Origin: Phaeoceros laevis
Taxonomy: Eukaryota > Anthocerotophyta > Anthocerotopsida > Notothyladales
Assembly (NCBI GenBank): GCA_049999765.1
Contig: JBNGIQ010008566.1
Coordinates: forward strand, 1 to 64,000
Length of the DNA: 64,000 nucleotides
Direction: 5' to 3'
The stretch's first letter is position 1. Every line of letters begins with the position of its first letter. The position numbers and the translations under genes are program-made. The notes under the pieces were generated by a model. The model was not told the origin of the DNA. It was given only the letters and a program-made list of their open reading frames with translations, and did not search any database. Below, piece after piece: positions 10,888 through 22,674 of this stretch.

Positions 10888-13800
10888 TCCCCAGCACCTG
10901 GAGGGATGGGCCGGTTGTAATTCTGAAGTGTGGAAGAAGCTCGGACCCCTCCCCTGCGTAATATGCCCCCCAATTTGGAGCTAATGGTACTTCGACTATC
11001 TCATTAGTCCGGGAGTCATTACTTGCTTGTCAGGGCCGTCTCTATCGTTCTGATTATGAAAGGAACTAGTCTTTTAGCCCTTAGTCACGTCCTTCTTGTA
11101 CGTGCCTAAGAGAGTTAGCCTCCAGCCGCTGACTGCCGTCCCGGTTTGCTTCGCGAGAAGGTTCGGACCGATCCCCTGTATCCCAGCCTTTGTTAGGGAC
11201 TCGGGATATATCCTAATAGTGTCCTATTGTGAGTAAAGCTCCTGCTGGTTGGCCTGTGCAACTGGGTTTGCCTGCTTTAGAAAAATCCCCTCTAATATAT
11301 GCCAAACTTGTCATAGCGAGAAATGGAGAAAGGGACCGGGTGTCTCCATATACACACAATTGGAGACATTTGGCAGTCCTGGGATGCCAATTATTTGCCT
11401 GGACCTTAATTGTTTTTGCGTGGACATTAATCTGATTTTGGCGAGAGGAGACGGGTCATTCTATCAAGGAAGTTGCTGCGATTGTTTCTTCAAGTTCTCT
11501 TGACCGCGGCGGAGCGTGTGCAAAGCCCGAACCCCGAACTTCATACCATGGAAAGATCCGTCCTGACATCGTTTGGTTGGTCGTTGGATCGGTGTCGAGG
11601 AGGGCGGAAATGTAGTGGCCCATACTGATTATCGTGATGCCTTGAGCAGCTGTTCCGGGCGCAAGTTATAGCTTGCTAGCAAGCCTAGGTAGGGAAACTT
11701 TTTTTTAATAACACTTCCGTTGTTGTGTTTGTCACATCATATCCACGTACCCCTGGGTCGAGGGATAAGCCCTCACAGATTACCGTGAGGTTTTCTACTT
11801 ATTCCTATACGCAGGTCATGGTATTCGACTCCTACCTACCCCCTCCGGATCCCGGCAGCCCGAGCTGAAACATTGCTTTGGACAGATGTCTCCTCAAACT
11901 ATGGTCTCCTCCTGCTTCTTCCAAGATTCACCCTTTCTGAGGGGGCCCAATGATCACTTTACTTCATTGCTAAGCTTGCTTTCCTCACACTCCGCGAGCA
12001 CCTATTCTCCGTCCTGGGAGCCCCTCTGTTCTCTTTAATCAACCTCACTGAGGGTGTCCACGGCCCCTGTCTGAGGTCCCGCCCAACTCCTCAGAAAACT
12101 TCCACCGGGGAAAGACCTACTTGTAACGCCACCGCGAGCCTCCTTAAATGAGACCCAAACTTACCACAAGGAGCCTCACAAGTTGGTAGTCTCCGATCTC
12201 CCTTCCACTCCCCCACACATGAAGAGGCATGATGGGCTGGCTGGCTTCGGGCAGCTGCCTCCCCCGCCCTTTCGATAAGGCCCGCTCCAGTCGCTTCAGT
12301 AAGACCCACTCCATTGACGGGCCTCCGGTAATCGAGTCCGTTCTCTGGATTGATAGGCATCCGACACATACTGCCGTCCAAAAGCGAGCAGGACAGCGGC
12401 GGTGTGTCAGCTAGGAGCAGGTGGTATCCCAGCTTAGTACTCAGGGTTGTACAATGGCCCAGGCCTTGAGCTCTGGGCCTTTTAAGGTCGGAGGGTTAAT
12501 GTTCCTCTGCACCCCCGCTCTGCCCCCTCTTCCAATCATTAAGGTACCTTTTTGTCCAATTTTTACCATTAATGGCTGTCCTGCCAAAATTACCCTCCCT
12601 GTTTGACCTAATTACCATGTGTCAAAAAAGAAGAGCAGTATTTTGTTTTACGACCCATCCTCCATAAGCTACCGGCCGGTAGCATGATTGAGTGTACCGC
12701 TTATGTTGGTAGGTAGCCCTGTAGCCAGTTTTCCTACATCCTACAAACCTTGGGATGCCGCTTATACTGCTCTGCACTGCCCCAAAATTTATTTATTTTT
12801 GTGAGTCGGGGTTGGTCCCTTTGACCCACCCTATGGGATCATTTATAAGATGGTCGGAGTTTTTCTACCTACTTAATTTAACCATTTTTGGACTGGTCTA
12901 TAGTGCTGAGCATACATTGCCTTGTAGCACAAAAGCGGTACAGTCAAGCATGCTACTTGCCTACCGTTTTTCAGGACATATACCGAAGGATAGTAGCAGT
13001 CACAGACCATGCGAAGGTGCCCTGTTATGGAATTGGCTTTGCCTGTGAAACATGTGTGCCCCAACAGGGCCAAGCTGAAGTGTTAACAATGTCAGACAGG
13101 TATTTGACGTAGACGTCTGGATGTTAAAAGGGTGTAACTGTGACTGCTCGTTCCATGGTGTGTATGGACTTTAAAAGGTGACTGTTTAGTCTCACTTTTG
13201 TGATCAGAGTCATGTTGGGTGGCCAGGGAGGAGTCTGTACCTTCCCTTGCCGGCTAAGCCCTTTTCTTGACTAAACAAACGCCTAGGGGGCAGCACACCA
13301 CCTAGATTACCGCCCTCGACTTCCTCTTCTTCCTCTTATCAGCCAGGAGCCCCTGCTATCAGAAGCTCTGTCATTTTCCTAACTGGTGAACGAGGCTGAC
13401 CCTGCCTTGTTGGGGGAGTGCTCGGGAGCTGTACATCTGTGTTTGGGGCGAGATTGTGTAGGGGTCTTATTGCAGGTTTGAGGATGAGCGGCTAGAATCA
13501 CCTAGAGCATTTGTACAGTGCCATGTTGTCTGTCTTAGTATATGGATGTCCAAGTCTAGGCGAGGAGTCGTGATGTCCAAGTCAGTGATCATTTTTTGTT
13601 CGAGATTGTTTTGCCGTCCCGAAAGCTCTCTGGATCAGCATATGGTATGATAAATTTCTTGGAGACGAAAAATGGGGGAGAGTTCCCTTGTAAGTGATTG
13701 TATAATTTAAAGGTGCAGCTGTTTTCTTCTCATACCTACTCAGGCGGTAACGCCCTTTAATATAATCGTTTGTAAGGGCCACAAGGTATGTAATAGAGTC

Positions 13801-13898
13801 TGAAAAAGTGCCCTCATATGGTTGTCTAAAAGCGGAGCTGTAGACCGTGTAAGCTGCTTATATGGAGCCGTATGCCTGTGAGAGATTACAGAGTCCTT
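10888..13898. other. no recognised gene
   Basis: No conserved domain is visible in any frame. The longest frames are under 100 codons (for example minus 12381-12091 with a CEAPC cluster). No repeats, tRNA-like or terminal-repeat structures were found by eye. Confidence 0.4.
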
Positions 13899-14672
13899 TT
13901 ACGGAAAGAGCGTGCTAAAGGCCTCTGGAGGTCTGGAGCGTGCCTCTTCTGCTCCTTGGATGGCGAGGTTTGTGGCCGTCCCGATATGTGCAAAGTTACA
14001 GATGACGAAGAGTGGGATGAGCTTGCATATTTCCCGATGTAAAGGATGACTATTCGCATGCAGTCCTGTGTGCATCATCTGTAAGTAGTCAGGATAACCA
14101 TGGTGAGTGTGAAAACAGGACCTGAGGGGGTGAGTATGACCAAATAAAGAGCTGCGACTGTTTAGACAAAGATAAGCAGATGTGGGTGGCGTCCTTAATT
14201 GTGTTACCTGGGTCACCAAAGAGGTGACGTGGGTTTCGATGAGGAGATGATGATAGTCGTGAAGAATGGCCAAGTTGAGGCCAGCGATGAGGGCCCTGAG
14301 AGTTGCCTCTTGCTCCCCACATTCTGGCAAGCCTATCGGAACCGTGTTGAGGACTTCCCCTGCCATGGAGAGAATCATGGCGGCCGCCCCTGCCTTGGTG
14401 TACTTCTGTGCCGCCTTTCCCGCAAATCGGAGTCTGACTGGCAAGAAAGGGGTTTCGATTGCCACCTGGGTGGTGTCATTGATTAGGGGGAGGCGGTGTC
14501 CCCTACCAAGTTGCAATTCCGTCCATGGAATAGCTTCCTCTGGCGTGTCAAAGGATTGGTGGGCGCAGCTGGGAAACCCCTGGACTTCGAGTTTTGCTTG
14601 GGGCCAAGATTTATACAAACCCGGATGGCGGCCCATTGCTACTGCCCAGAGATTTTTGGTGTGTCTACCCAT
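13899..14672 (-). CDS. RNase H1-like protein with degenerate catalytic site
   Basis: A 257-codon frame. Residues about 7-45 ('LWAVAMGRHPGLYKSWPQAK' then VQGFPSCAHQSFDTPEEA) match the hybrid-binding N-terminal domain of eukaryotic RNase H1, the fold shared with caulimovirus viroplasmin. Residues about 80-155 follow the RNase H fold of plant type: 'LRFAGKAAQK', 'GAAAMILSMAGEVL', 'ATLRALIAGLNLAILHDYHH' and 'LLIETHVTSLVTQV'. At the positions where active enzymes carry the first Asp, the Glu and the second Asp, this copy appears to have Ala, Thr and His, so catalysis is unlikely. It could be a decayed retroelement part or a retained RNA/DNA-hybrid binder. The last 80 residues match nothing I know. 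Weak neighbouring ORFs on the same strand (15522-16407) may belong to the same unit. Confidence 0.55.
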   Translation of the reverse strand: MGRHTKNLWAVAMGRHPGLYKSWPQAKLEVQGFPSCAHQSFDTPEEAIPWTELQLGRGHRLPLINDTTQVAIETPFLPVRLRFAGKAAQKYTKAGAAAMILSMAGEVLNTVPIGLPECGEQEATLRALIAGLNLAILHDYHHLLIETHVTSLVTQVTQLRTPPTSAYLCLNSRSSLFGHTHPLRSCFHTHHGYPDYLQMMHTGLHANSHPLHREICKLIPLFVICNFAHIGTATNLAIQGAEEARSRPPEAFSTLFP

Positions 14673-15521
14673 GGCCTGGGAGGGGCGGAGAAGAGAGGAG
14701 GGTGCTAGGGACGCTAGGATGTGCCGCTAGGCTGTGTTGCCCCCCGGGTTGAACTGTGACTTATAGGGTGGGCCTGCTGACGCCCTAGGGGAAGTAACTA
14801 GTATAGATAAGAATGAGGGAAACGGAGATCTGGTGGATAAAAAACCGGGGTCAGTTGTGTGGACTTACGTTACTTTGGGTTCCTTCCCTGGATTGTTTAT
14901 TTGACGCTCACTTAATAGACTCTTGTTTATGCGACCGAGCTGGTAGGCACCCCCTGGCATAGCACTACATACTACGGTACTTTTCGAGAGGCAAGACCTT
15001 TCTCAGTTATGTCGCGAGCACCCATTATCCTTCCACCTTTGGTACACAAGCCCAGCATTCTGCAGCCTGAAACCCCATCATTTTGCCAGGTCTTGCCTCT
15101 CGAGTTGGCGGACGCTGATCCCTACCTTGGGCTAAACCTACCCTGGATCATGTCTGCATGTCCATCGGGACATGTCTGCAGGGTGGATATCGATGCACCA
15201 GAAAGGGGAATAACATAGTAGGTCCTAATTGCAGTAGTTACAGCCCTTGTTAAGCAAAACCAAGTATTGTGGGAGTTGTTCAATGGTTGTTACAGCAGCA
15301 CTATCACAAGCACGTCAAAAAAGCACAAAGTGGATCTCCTGCCCCCGGACCATGACCTGAGCTCAGCCTATGGGTACCCCCCTTGTGAGTATGCAGTTTC
15401 GTAGACAAGTTCTGTGAAAGATTTGAAGAGGTCTAGTGAGAGCCCGTGTAGAGCAGAGAGAAGGTGTACTTCCTTTAACAAAGTAAAATAGACACTAATG
15501 GTCTTGTTTGTACTGACTATC

Positions 15522-16121
15522 CTAGTCTGAAGCCTGTTCTCTACCTAACTGGTGGGCATCCGAATCTAGACACGCGATACAGACCGCCCTTGCCTCGACT
15601 AGAGAGGTGTTCTCTGCCACCTTATTGTAAATCTTGAGGAACTGGTGGATCATGTTTGAGAGAGCGCACCAGTTTGCCACCGTATCCTGTGCTATGATTA
15701 GCAAGTTCATCCGCCGCCAATGCACCAGATCGCTGTTGAGGGTAGCTGAGGCGTCTTTGATGCAGGGTCGGTGTCGTTTTGCCTTGGGCACTGAGGAGAC
15801 CTCCTGAAGCAGCTCCGTGGGGTCGTCGGAGTGGGAGGGACAAACGTTCTTGGTGCTGGCGTTGGTGGGGGCCGGAGATTGGTGCCACTGGTTTGTGAAG
15901 CCCTCTCCTCCCCTGTCCATTCCCAAGGGAATAATGCCTGTTTCTGGTGTAGCCCGGAGAAACTGGCTTCTGGGTGGAGATCGGTGAAGCAGAGGTAGCG
16001 TAGGCAGTCTTGATGGAAGGAGGGCCGCCATAGTGAGCCGATTGCGGATTCTGAGACGTTCCACCATGATTTGAGTATATTCCTTGTCAGAGCGCAGCCA
16101 GCCATGGGTCTTGTGTGTCAT
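15522..16121 (-). CDS. hypothetical protein
   Basis: A 199-codon frame upstream of the RNase H1-like frame on the same strand. No family recognised. The N-terminus is basic and leucine-rich ('LRIRNRLTMAALLPSRLPTL'), the middle is proline/serine-rich and low in complexity, and the C-terminal third is helical ('MIHQFLKIYNKVAENTSLVE'). Another frame, 16407-16087 (106 codons, Ser/His/Pro-rich), overlaps its start. These might be a gag-like first ORF of an element that includes the RNase H1-like gene, but nothing in the sequence proves it. Confidence 0.25.
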   Translation of the reverse strand: MTHKTHGWLRSDKEYTQIMVERLRIRNRLTMAALLPSRLPTLPLLHRSPPRSQFLRATPETGIIPLGMDRGGEGFTNQWHQSPAPTNASTKNVCPSHSDDPTELLQEVSSVPKAKRHRPCIKDASATLNSDLVHWRRMNLLIIAQDTVANWCALSNMIHQFLKIYNKVAENTSLVEARAVCIACLDSDAHQLGREQASD

Positions 16122-16892
16122 CTCGTCCCGCTCGTGAAGCGCTGGAATGATAAAGAGGGACTCTTGAGGGGCGAGGGTGGGAAGAGTAAGTTGAGTCTGG
16201 CTGAACGGCCGTTAAATAGGTAGCTGGAGAAGACTTGGGGAAGAAGTGACCCGACCCCCGGCCCGTATGGCCAGACCTGGGTTTGTCTTCTGTTTTTATG
16301 CTAATCGTAAGCTGGTCGAGGGTAACAGGCTCGTTACTTTGATGGGATAGGGTAGAGGGGTGCAGGCTCTTATGGCTGGGCACTTTACTGTGGTTTTTGT
16401 GTAACAAGTATGGTGAAGACGAGTCCTGGTGACCTTGTGTATGTGCTATGCAGGGTGGGGGCTTTCGCTGTGTTGCTAGTATCGCTGTGTTGCTAGGAGA
16501 ACGCGGTGTTGCCTGGGGAGTGCGGTGTCGGTCATTCAGAAGAGCATGTATCCGACCTGAACGGAAACAAAACCTTGAAGGACTATCCTTGGGCTATCCT
16601 TAAACTGTGAGCGGTTGCCTGAATACTGTAACCATGCTCTTGGTTTTACAAAAAGAGTCGAGGCACTTGAAGAGTCTATGTAAACCCACCCTGAAGCAAG
16701 ACTGGGTCCGGCTTCCCTGTGATACTTTCGCAAAAAAGAGTAATTCTACAAAAAGGAGTTGGGCCGACTGATGCTGATCCTAACATCTAGCTTTCCCGAC
16801 ATATACTAGCTGTTCCCCCTCAATTTGGGATTAGGCCGCCTGGCGATGAAAAAAAAAAATCATAGCGACCATCCGGCAGAGGTCTGATCACG

Positions 16893-17545
16893 AATCCGAG
16901 TTTAGCAACCTATTGTTGCCATACTCAGCGGACCGAATTCAGGGTCTGAAGCACTTTCTGAAGGAGAACTGATGCATGTAGGAACTTCTTTGCTGAATTG
17001 TTCTGATGCCACCTAGTTTTGACTCTTTAAATTTCATTCCAAAACTACATTTGTTACGCAATCATTTTTACGTAACGTGCTCAATCTTGTTTATGTAACG
17101 AGCAACTTGGTTCCGAACCTTTTATTCCAGAACATGTACGCTTCTGACATCTTCATGTTTGCTAGACGTACACGTTAAATTGACTTAAATTGATGGCGCG
17201 TTGTACGCAATCATTTTTATGCATTCTTTTTTATGTAACGTGCTCAATCTTGTTTATGTAACGAGCAACTCCGTTCCGAACCTTTTATTATCCGAGTTTA
17301 GCAACCTGTTGTTGCCATACTCAGCGGGCCCGAGTTCAGGGTGTGAAGCAGTTTCTGAAGGAGGACTGATGCATGCAAGAACTTCTTTGTGGAATCGTTC
17401 TGATACCACCTCGTTTCGACTCTTTCCTTCCAAACATTTTTTACGCAATCATCTTTACACCCTCTCTTTTACGTAGGGTGCTCAATATTGTTTATGTAAC
17501 GAGCAACTCTGTTCCGAACCTTTTATTCCAAAACATGTACCCTGT
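16893..17545 (+). repeat. imperfect tandem repeat
   Basis: A block beginning 'ATCCGAGTTTAGCAACCT' at about 16893 recurs at about 17290, with the same downstream order: 'TTGTTGCCATACTCAGCGG', 'CTGATGCATG', 'AACTTCTTTG', 'TTCTGAT.CCACCT.GTTT'. Each copy ends in 'TTTATGTAACGAGCAACT' plus 'TTCCGAACCTTTTATT', and this terminal part occurs three times (near 17090, 17250 and 17495). The repeat is AT-rich and has no open frame. Its function is unknown; it could be terminal or subterminal sequence of a non-autonomous element. Confidence 0.75.
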
Positions 17546-19120
17546 ACAAAGGGGAACCTCACTCAAGTCGGAGAAGTCCCTAGCCTCAGCCCGTGCTGTA
17601 GTCTCCGTCCGAGCTGGTCTCGGAGTCGGTTTCCGAGCACCATGTTTCTGAGCGACATGTTTCTGATTGTGTATAAGACCTTGCCTTGTTAGAGTGTGCC
17701 CAGGGATGAACTGCAGCTATAGCATGCTAAATCTGCTGAACTAGGAAACGCTTCGAAGGTGGCGTGTGTTTGGCTGTTTTTTTAAGGTAGACTTGTTTCT
17801 GAAGCTATTCCTGTTTATTCGATAGTTTGTGCTCCTATGCTCAAGAAACGAGACTGATTTTCAATGCTCTTGCCTCTGCAGAAATTCCCGAGCAGTCTGG
17901 TGGAATCTTGAGAGACGTATTCGACAAGGCGTTAAAGGAAGGATTTCTGGGTGTTCTGTCGCATGGTGTGGTTGTAGTGCATGTCTGATTAATAACTGGA
18001 TCGGAAAAGACTTTTGCGCGAATCCTTACCAAAACTTCGACGTGGGGCATGCTTGTGAGGATTCGAATGCCAGGTATTCAAGGCTGTTAGTATTTCTGGG
18101 TGTTCTGTCGCAATCTTGGCTACCAGAACTACAAGTAGCCGCTTTGGGTGCACGTTGTCTGGTTGGAGTAATACATGAGACAACATTGCACATAGCCATT
18201 CTAGGAGATTCTCCAACTGTGCTGGGAACTTGCATTATATCAGGCGGCCCTGTTTGAGCAGTTCAGCTGTCTACGGAGCACAATGCAAGTATTAATACAG
18301 AAACTTGCTCCCCAGGCTGGGAACATGCTCCCCATTCACCTGTAGTGCATAATGTAGTTGTTATGAAGCATGAGGTATGACGTGTGAAAGGCATTATTCA
18401 AGCAACTACTCTGTTAGGACATAGTTCTGAAGTAAGAGGTAGGACTGCTAGTCACGTTTACTTGCGGCAAACTGTGCAGGTCTCGAAGTCTATTGAAAAT
18501 AGTCGCGGTGGGGAAATGAACTTGTGCCTACCAATCTGTACTTGGTTCTTGACGAGCTACCATTTGTCAGTGGGATGTGGATGCGTCGCACCCCGTAGAT
18601 GTACGCGTTAAACTCACTTACACCCCGAACGCGAGGACGACCTAACCTAACCACCACCTAAACCTAACTCACCCCGCCCTGGTAGAGTCATCCTACGAAT
18701 GCCCTCCCATCCTAGTTTATTTCTAAGCAATTATCCTCTGGTGAATTCTGTCTACACATGGCATTATTTCACTACTCGGAACATTTATTTAGCCCTCCCC
18801 TTCCTCTTAGTCCCTTGGAGGTGCTTTTTGAAGATTTGTAAAGGAACACGTAACACTCCCGACGACGGAAGTACCGCATGCGTATTGACCACTCACGGTT
18901 AACAATTAAACCTGGTATCATTTAACCAAGGCAGACTTCAGGCCCGCACGACCCGTGCTCGAAGCTGATGAAACCGTCTCAGCTCTCCTATCGTGCTGGC
19001 AAAACCCAACCACCACACGATTCTAGTAGGATTCGCAGTTCACTGCCTCAGAGTCATACCCCTAGACCGAAACGATGCTGAAAGTTGCTGGACTCTCTCC
19101 TCACCGAAGCATTATGGAGA
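17546..19120. other. no recognised gene; 3' flank of pinin
   Basis: No gene is recognisable. A 20-base string 'TTTCTGGGTGTTCTGTCGCA' occurs twice, at about 17945 and 18093, suggesting a short diverged duplication. The right end (about 18900-19120) is the expected position of the pinin 3' untranslated region on the minus strand; no polyadenylation signal was identified with confidence. Confidence 0.4.
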
Positions 19121-21802
19121 TCATCTGTCTTCAACCTCCTCAACCTCTTCCTCCAGGCTCCCATAACCGAGAACACCTGTTAAAACCCCCGGCTCATTCC
19201 CAGTCTTTTTGTGTGCATCATCATCATCATCCGGCACTTCAAGCTCATCTTCTCCATCTTCATCAGCCTTATCTTGGTCCTCTTCTTCTACAGTCTTGGA
19301 TATTCTAAGACCGAATTTCTTTGGGCCATTAGCAATTTCCATGCCCAGTTCCAAATCCACCTCATCTGTTCCTCCGTTATTTCTCCCTTGCGATCTGCTC
19401 TGCCATTTCTCAATTTCTGCTTCTACATGGGATATATGAGCAGCTGCGGTCTGCAATTGATATTCTATTAACTCCTGACGTCTTACACTCCTCCACTCTG
19501 TGAGCTCCTGCAGGAAGTAGAAATCTCAATCCTGAGAACAGGCAGAGAATTTAAAGAACAAGATAACAACGATCATACGACAAGACTAGACTACGTAACA
19601 GCAAACAAATCACCTTCTTGCGATCTTCCAAAAGTTTGTCTGTCTCTTCAGATGGCTTGGCCGGTATGTAGAAAATTCCTGGCTCTGCTTTTGTTCTAAA
19701 ATGGTCCACATTTTGCTGTAAGAAAACCTCCAGCAACAAAACTCGCTGCAACAGTTTTCTGACGGCAACAAAGAAGTTTGAATTCAACACACCATTGACT
19801 GCTGAACCCAAAAAGCAAATGTGTTAACCTGAGAAAGGGGGACAGCTTTGTGTGATGTTCTGACCACTGAATGAACAGTAACTCCAGCTGCTTCTCCTCA
19901 GTTTTCGCAGCGAGTTGTGCGCGGAGTATCTACAAAGTGCCCAGCATCCAAATTACCATTCAGACAAGTTCACTTTAACCTTTCATACCAGCTACAACTT
20001 CACAACCACAACCATCCCATTAACCGGAAATCAAAGACAAGAAACTTAAACCAGATCTGTCTTTCGTTTCTCTGCAAGCTGTTCCCGCTCCTGCTGACGC
20101 AGCCGTTCACTTTCTTCATGCGCCTTCTGTTCAGCCTGGAAACAACCGATACCAAAATATGAGGGCTAGGGAAGCCTAGCCCATTGGAGAAGAAAACTTA
20201 CACAAGTCACGTACCCTTCTGAGTGAATCTGATCTCCTCATATAGGCTTCAGAACCTGACATCTTCTGATCTTCTTGCCTGAATTTCTGTGATCAGCAAA
20301 CCTCCATCAGATGGGCATTTTGTACAAGAGCACACGATTTTATGAAAATATTAGGCAGGACCCTGCTTCCTCAGCTAATAGACTTTCAAGCAGAAAACTA
20401 ACCTCTAAGGTTCCCAGAAGAGCACCAAACATCCTCCGATTCCTCTTTGCAAGGTTAGGATCTTCCGTGGTAGGCAATATCCTAGGCTGAGGCTCTACAA
20501 TCAGATCCTCAGGCTCCTGAAGAATAGAAATAGCCAAACAGGTGAGCTGGATTCGAATCCCTACAGTTGTCTGCATGTAGAAGAAGCTGATGAACCATAT
20601 GTAATCACCGTAAACCCTCTGTCCCCACTCCTTGAGTCTCTTCGTCCAGGAAGGGGGATGGCTGCTCCAGTTGGCCGCTGATCACCTTCTTCTTGGAGTT
20701 GTGCATCTTTCTCTTGTACCTCGCCATATTGTGCATCCCCAGGCTCTGCAGACTCCTCGCCATCATCCACCTAGAACAGTTGGCAGGTTGCTCATCACGC
20801 TTTTCACTCGGCAGCATTGCCTAGTAGTGTTGACAAAAGAGCTCAAGAAACACAGCACATCTCAGCATCATCAAAAGTCGCATACCTTCACAACAGCAGA
20901 AAGTAGCCTCCTTTTAAGTGGAGGCTGACCATCAGCTTCCCCAACCGGTCCCTGCAGAAAGCAAACGAGTAGTCAGCTCATCATAGAGGAAACGGGGACC
21001 ACTACAGCTCCAGGTAACTAAGTGAACCTGCACTTGAAGGCATATATCAAAAAATTTCTCGGACGCAAGAAGTTGACAATTACAAGTTATCCACATTTAG
21101 CACTGTGAAGAAGCGTTACCCTTCTCAGAGACCCTCGCTGAAACCCCCCTCGACCACCAGGTCGAAGCGGCCCAGCAGCGTTTCGAGCCCCTCCAGGAAA
21201 CCCTCCTTTTCTAAGCCCTCTTGGATCCCGCAGCCTCTCTGTGATCTGATGCAGTTGGAAAGAAACGTACAAATAGACAGGTCATCTGTAAGACAAGGCG
21301 CAATAGGGACATCGCCACACAAAGACCACATGCTATCGAACAGACGGGGAGACACCTTCTAGAATTTAACCTCAATAAGTAGTACTTCAAAATCAGCTAG
21401 AGTGCCAGCATTTCAAGCCTATACCAGCGCTTACACTGACAGACCCTACAAGGAGAGCTTGAGACATGGAACTACTAGAAATTCCAGTGACCTGCCAAAA
21501 GAACGTGTAGCCCGCTAAACTCAGCTATGTTATGCTGCGTGAAGTTAGACGCAATCGGACCCATTCAAGATATGTCAAAACTGCTGGTCACCCAAATGCC
21601 ACGTGATAAACAGCGTCGGCCATATTTTTGCCCAATTTGCTCTTCATCCGTGCTAGTGCAGGTCAGTCACCCGTGCATCCACATTTGCCAGGCGAAGGGA
21701 ACTTAAATCGACCTCACGTTGCTGACGGTGCAGCTCATCAATCTCACGTCTTAACTCATCCGCGCTTTTTTCCGCTGCAGCATTTGCCATTAGCTTCGGC
21801 AT
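19121..21802 (-). CDS. PNN: pinin (PNN) homologue, 10 exons
   Basis: Pinin is a nuclear splicing factor that joins RNPS1/SR45 and SAP18 at exon-junction complexes. Exons by GT-AG boundaries and open phase: 21802-21713, 21245-21120, 20951-20886, 20770-20609, 20516-20403, 20286-20215, 20135-20052, 19929-19829, 19695-19614, 19507-19121; total about 427 codons plus TGA. Landmarks: N-terminal 'ELRREIDELHRQQRE' joined to 'ITERLRDPRGLRKGGF', a Gly/Arg-rich stretch, 'KRRLLSAVVK', then the pinin/SDK/memA core 'DPNLAKRNRRMFGALLGTLE', 'GSEAYMRRSDSLRR', 'EESERLRQQEREQL', 'RTKAEPGIFYIPAKP' and 'EWRSVRRQELIEYQ'. The last exon ends in an acidic low-complexity tail with an Asp run. All conserved blocks are in phase without a lesion, so the gene is probably functional. 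The exon 4 donor (20609) and the exon 1 donor (GAG|GTCGAT at 21713) are the least certain; both were chosen because they keep phase and match the family. Confidence 0.93.
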
Positions 21803-22674
21803 GGCGGTGCTGGAAAAGAGAGTGAAGTTGCGACTTCAACAATCACAGCCAGACATCCTGGCACCAAAACGGCATGTTTCACACCAGTGCGACCAGCAGC
21901 ATCTCGGGAACGGCCCTGCCCCCACCTAGAAGATACATGACGAGACAACCGGAAATCTGGGTGCGTTAGACGGCGTTGCACATAAATCCTTGTACAAGTC
22001 TGCTTCTCTCAGTTGCGCCAGTTGGGATCCTCGGCAGGAGAACGTAATAGATGGCTGGCACACCCACATTCAGGCACAAGCAGGTTGAACATCCAGAGAT
22101 GACGCCAACCGTGCTAATACAAGCGAATCTATTAGATGCCTGTGGCAACCCAGCTGCCGAGCGGTAAGGGCGTCAAACCCTAGGGTTTAACCTACACAAC
22201 GGTGTACATCCATGCCGCTCTATTCAATCTTTCTCACCACAAAGCTACACTGTAATTTCCTTACCCTTGAACGCGTAAAAAACGGCCTCACAAGAACGAC
22301 CGTCACTGTTTCATCTTTCATCAGTCACAATGCTCCGCAGGTCTTGTTTGTTGAACGAGCGCTGCTAGGAAGCTAAGGACCTAACGGAACTGCAAAACAG
22401 GTTCCGCTCCGGATTGAGAGAAAAATGCTCTTCACATCGTCGGCAGCTGGATAGCCAACGCCAACGACATGCTTAAAAAAACGTGCTCCAACGCCTCGCC
22501 ATTTCTGGAGGATAGATGGGGTATCCTTCGCGACAATCTCAAGCGGGAATGTACAATCTTCCAGTGGAGTATGGAGACACGCTGCTTCCCTACACGCCGT
22601 CTAAATACTTAAAGTTACCGTCCACTCCTGGTAGCTACCAAGGCCAGAGCAGGCCAGCTGAGGACAACCGCAGC

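Noticed and set aside
18630-18680. Telomere-like 'acctaacctaacc' stretch
   Set aside because: Only a few irregular units; similar CCTAAC words occur in the copia LTRs and in 27360-27400 by composition.
19209-19260. CAT/CATC microsatellite on plus
   Set aside because: It is the codon run for the acidic Asp/Glu tail of pinin on minus.
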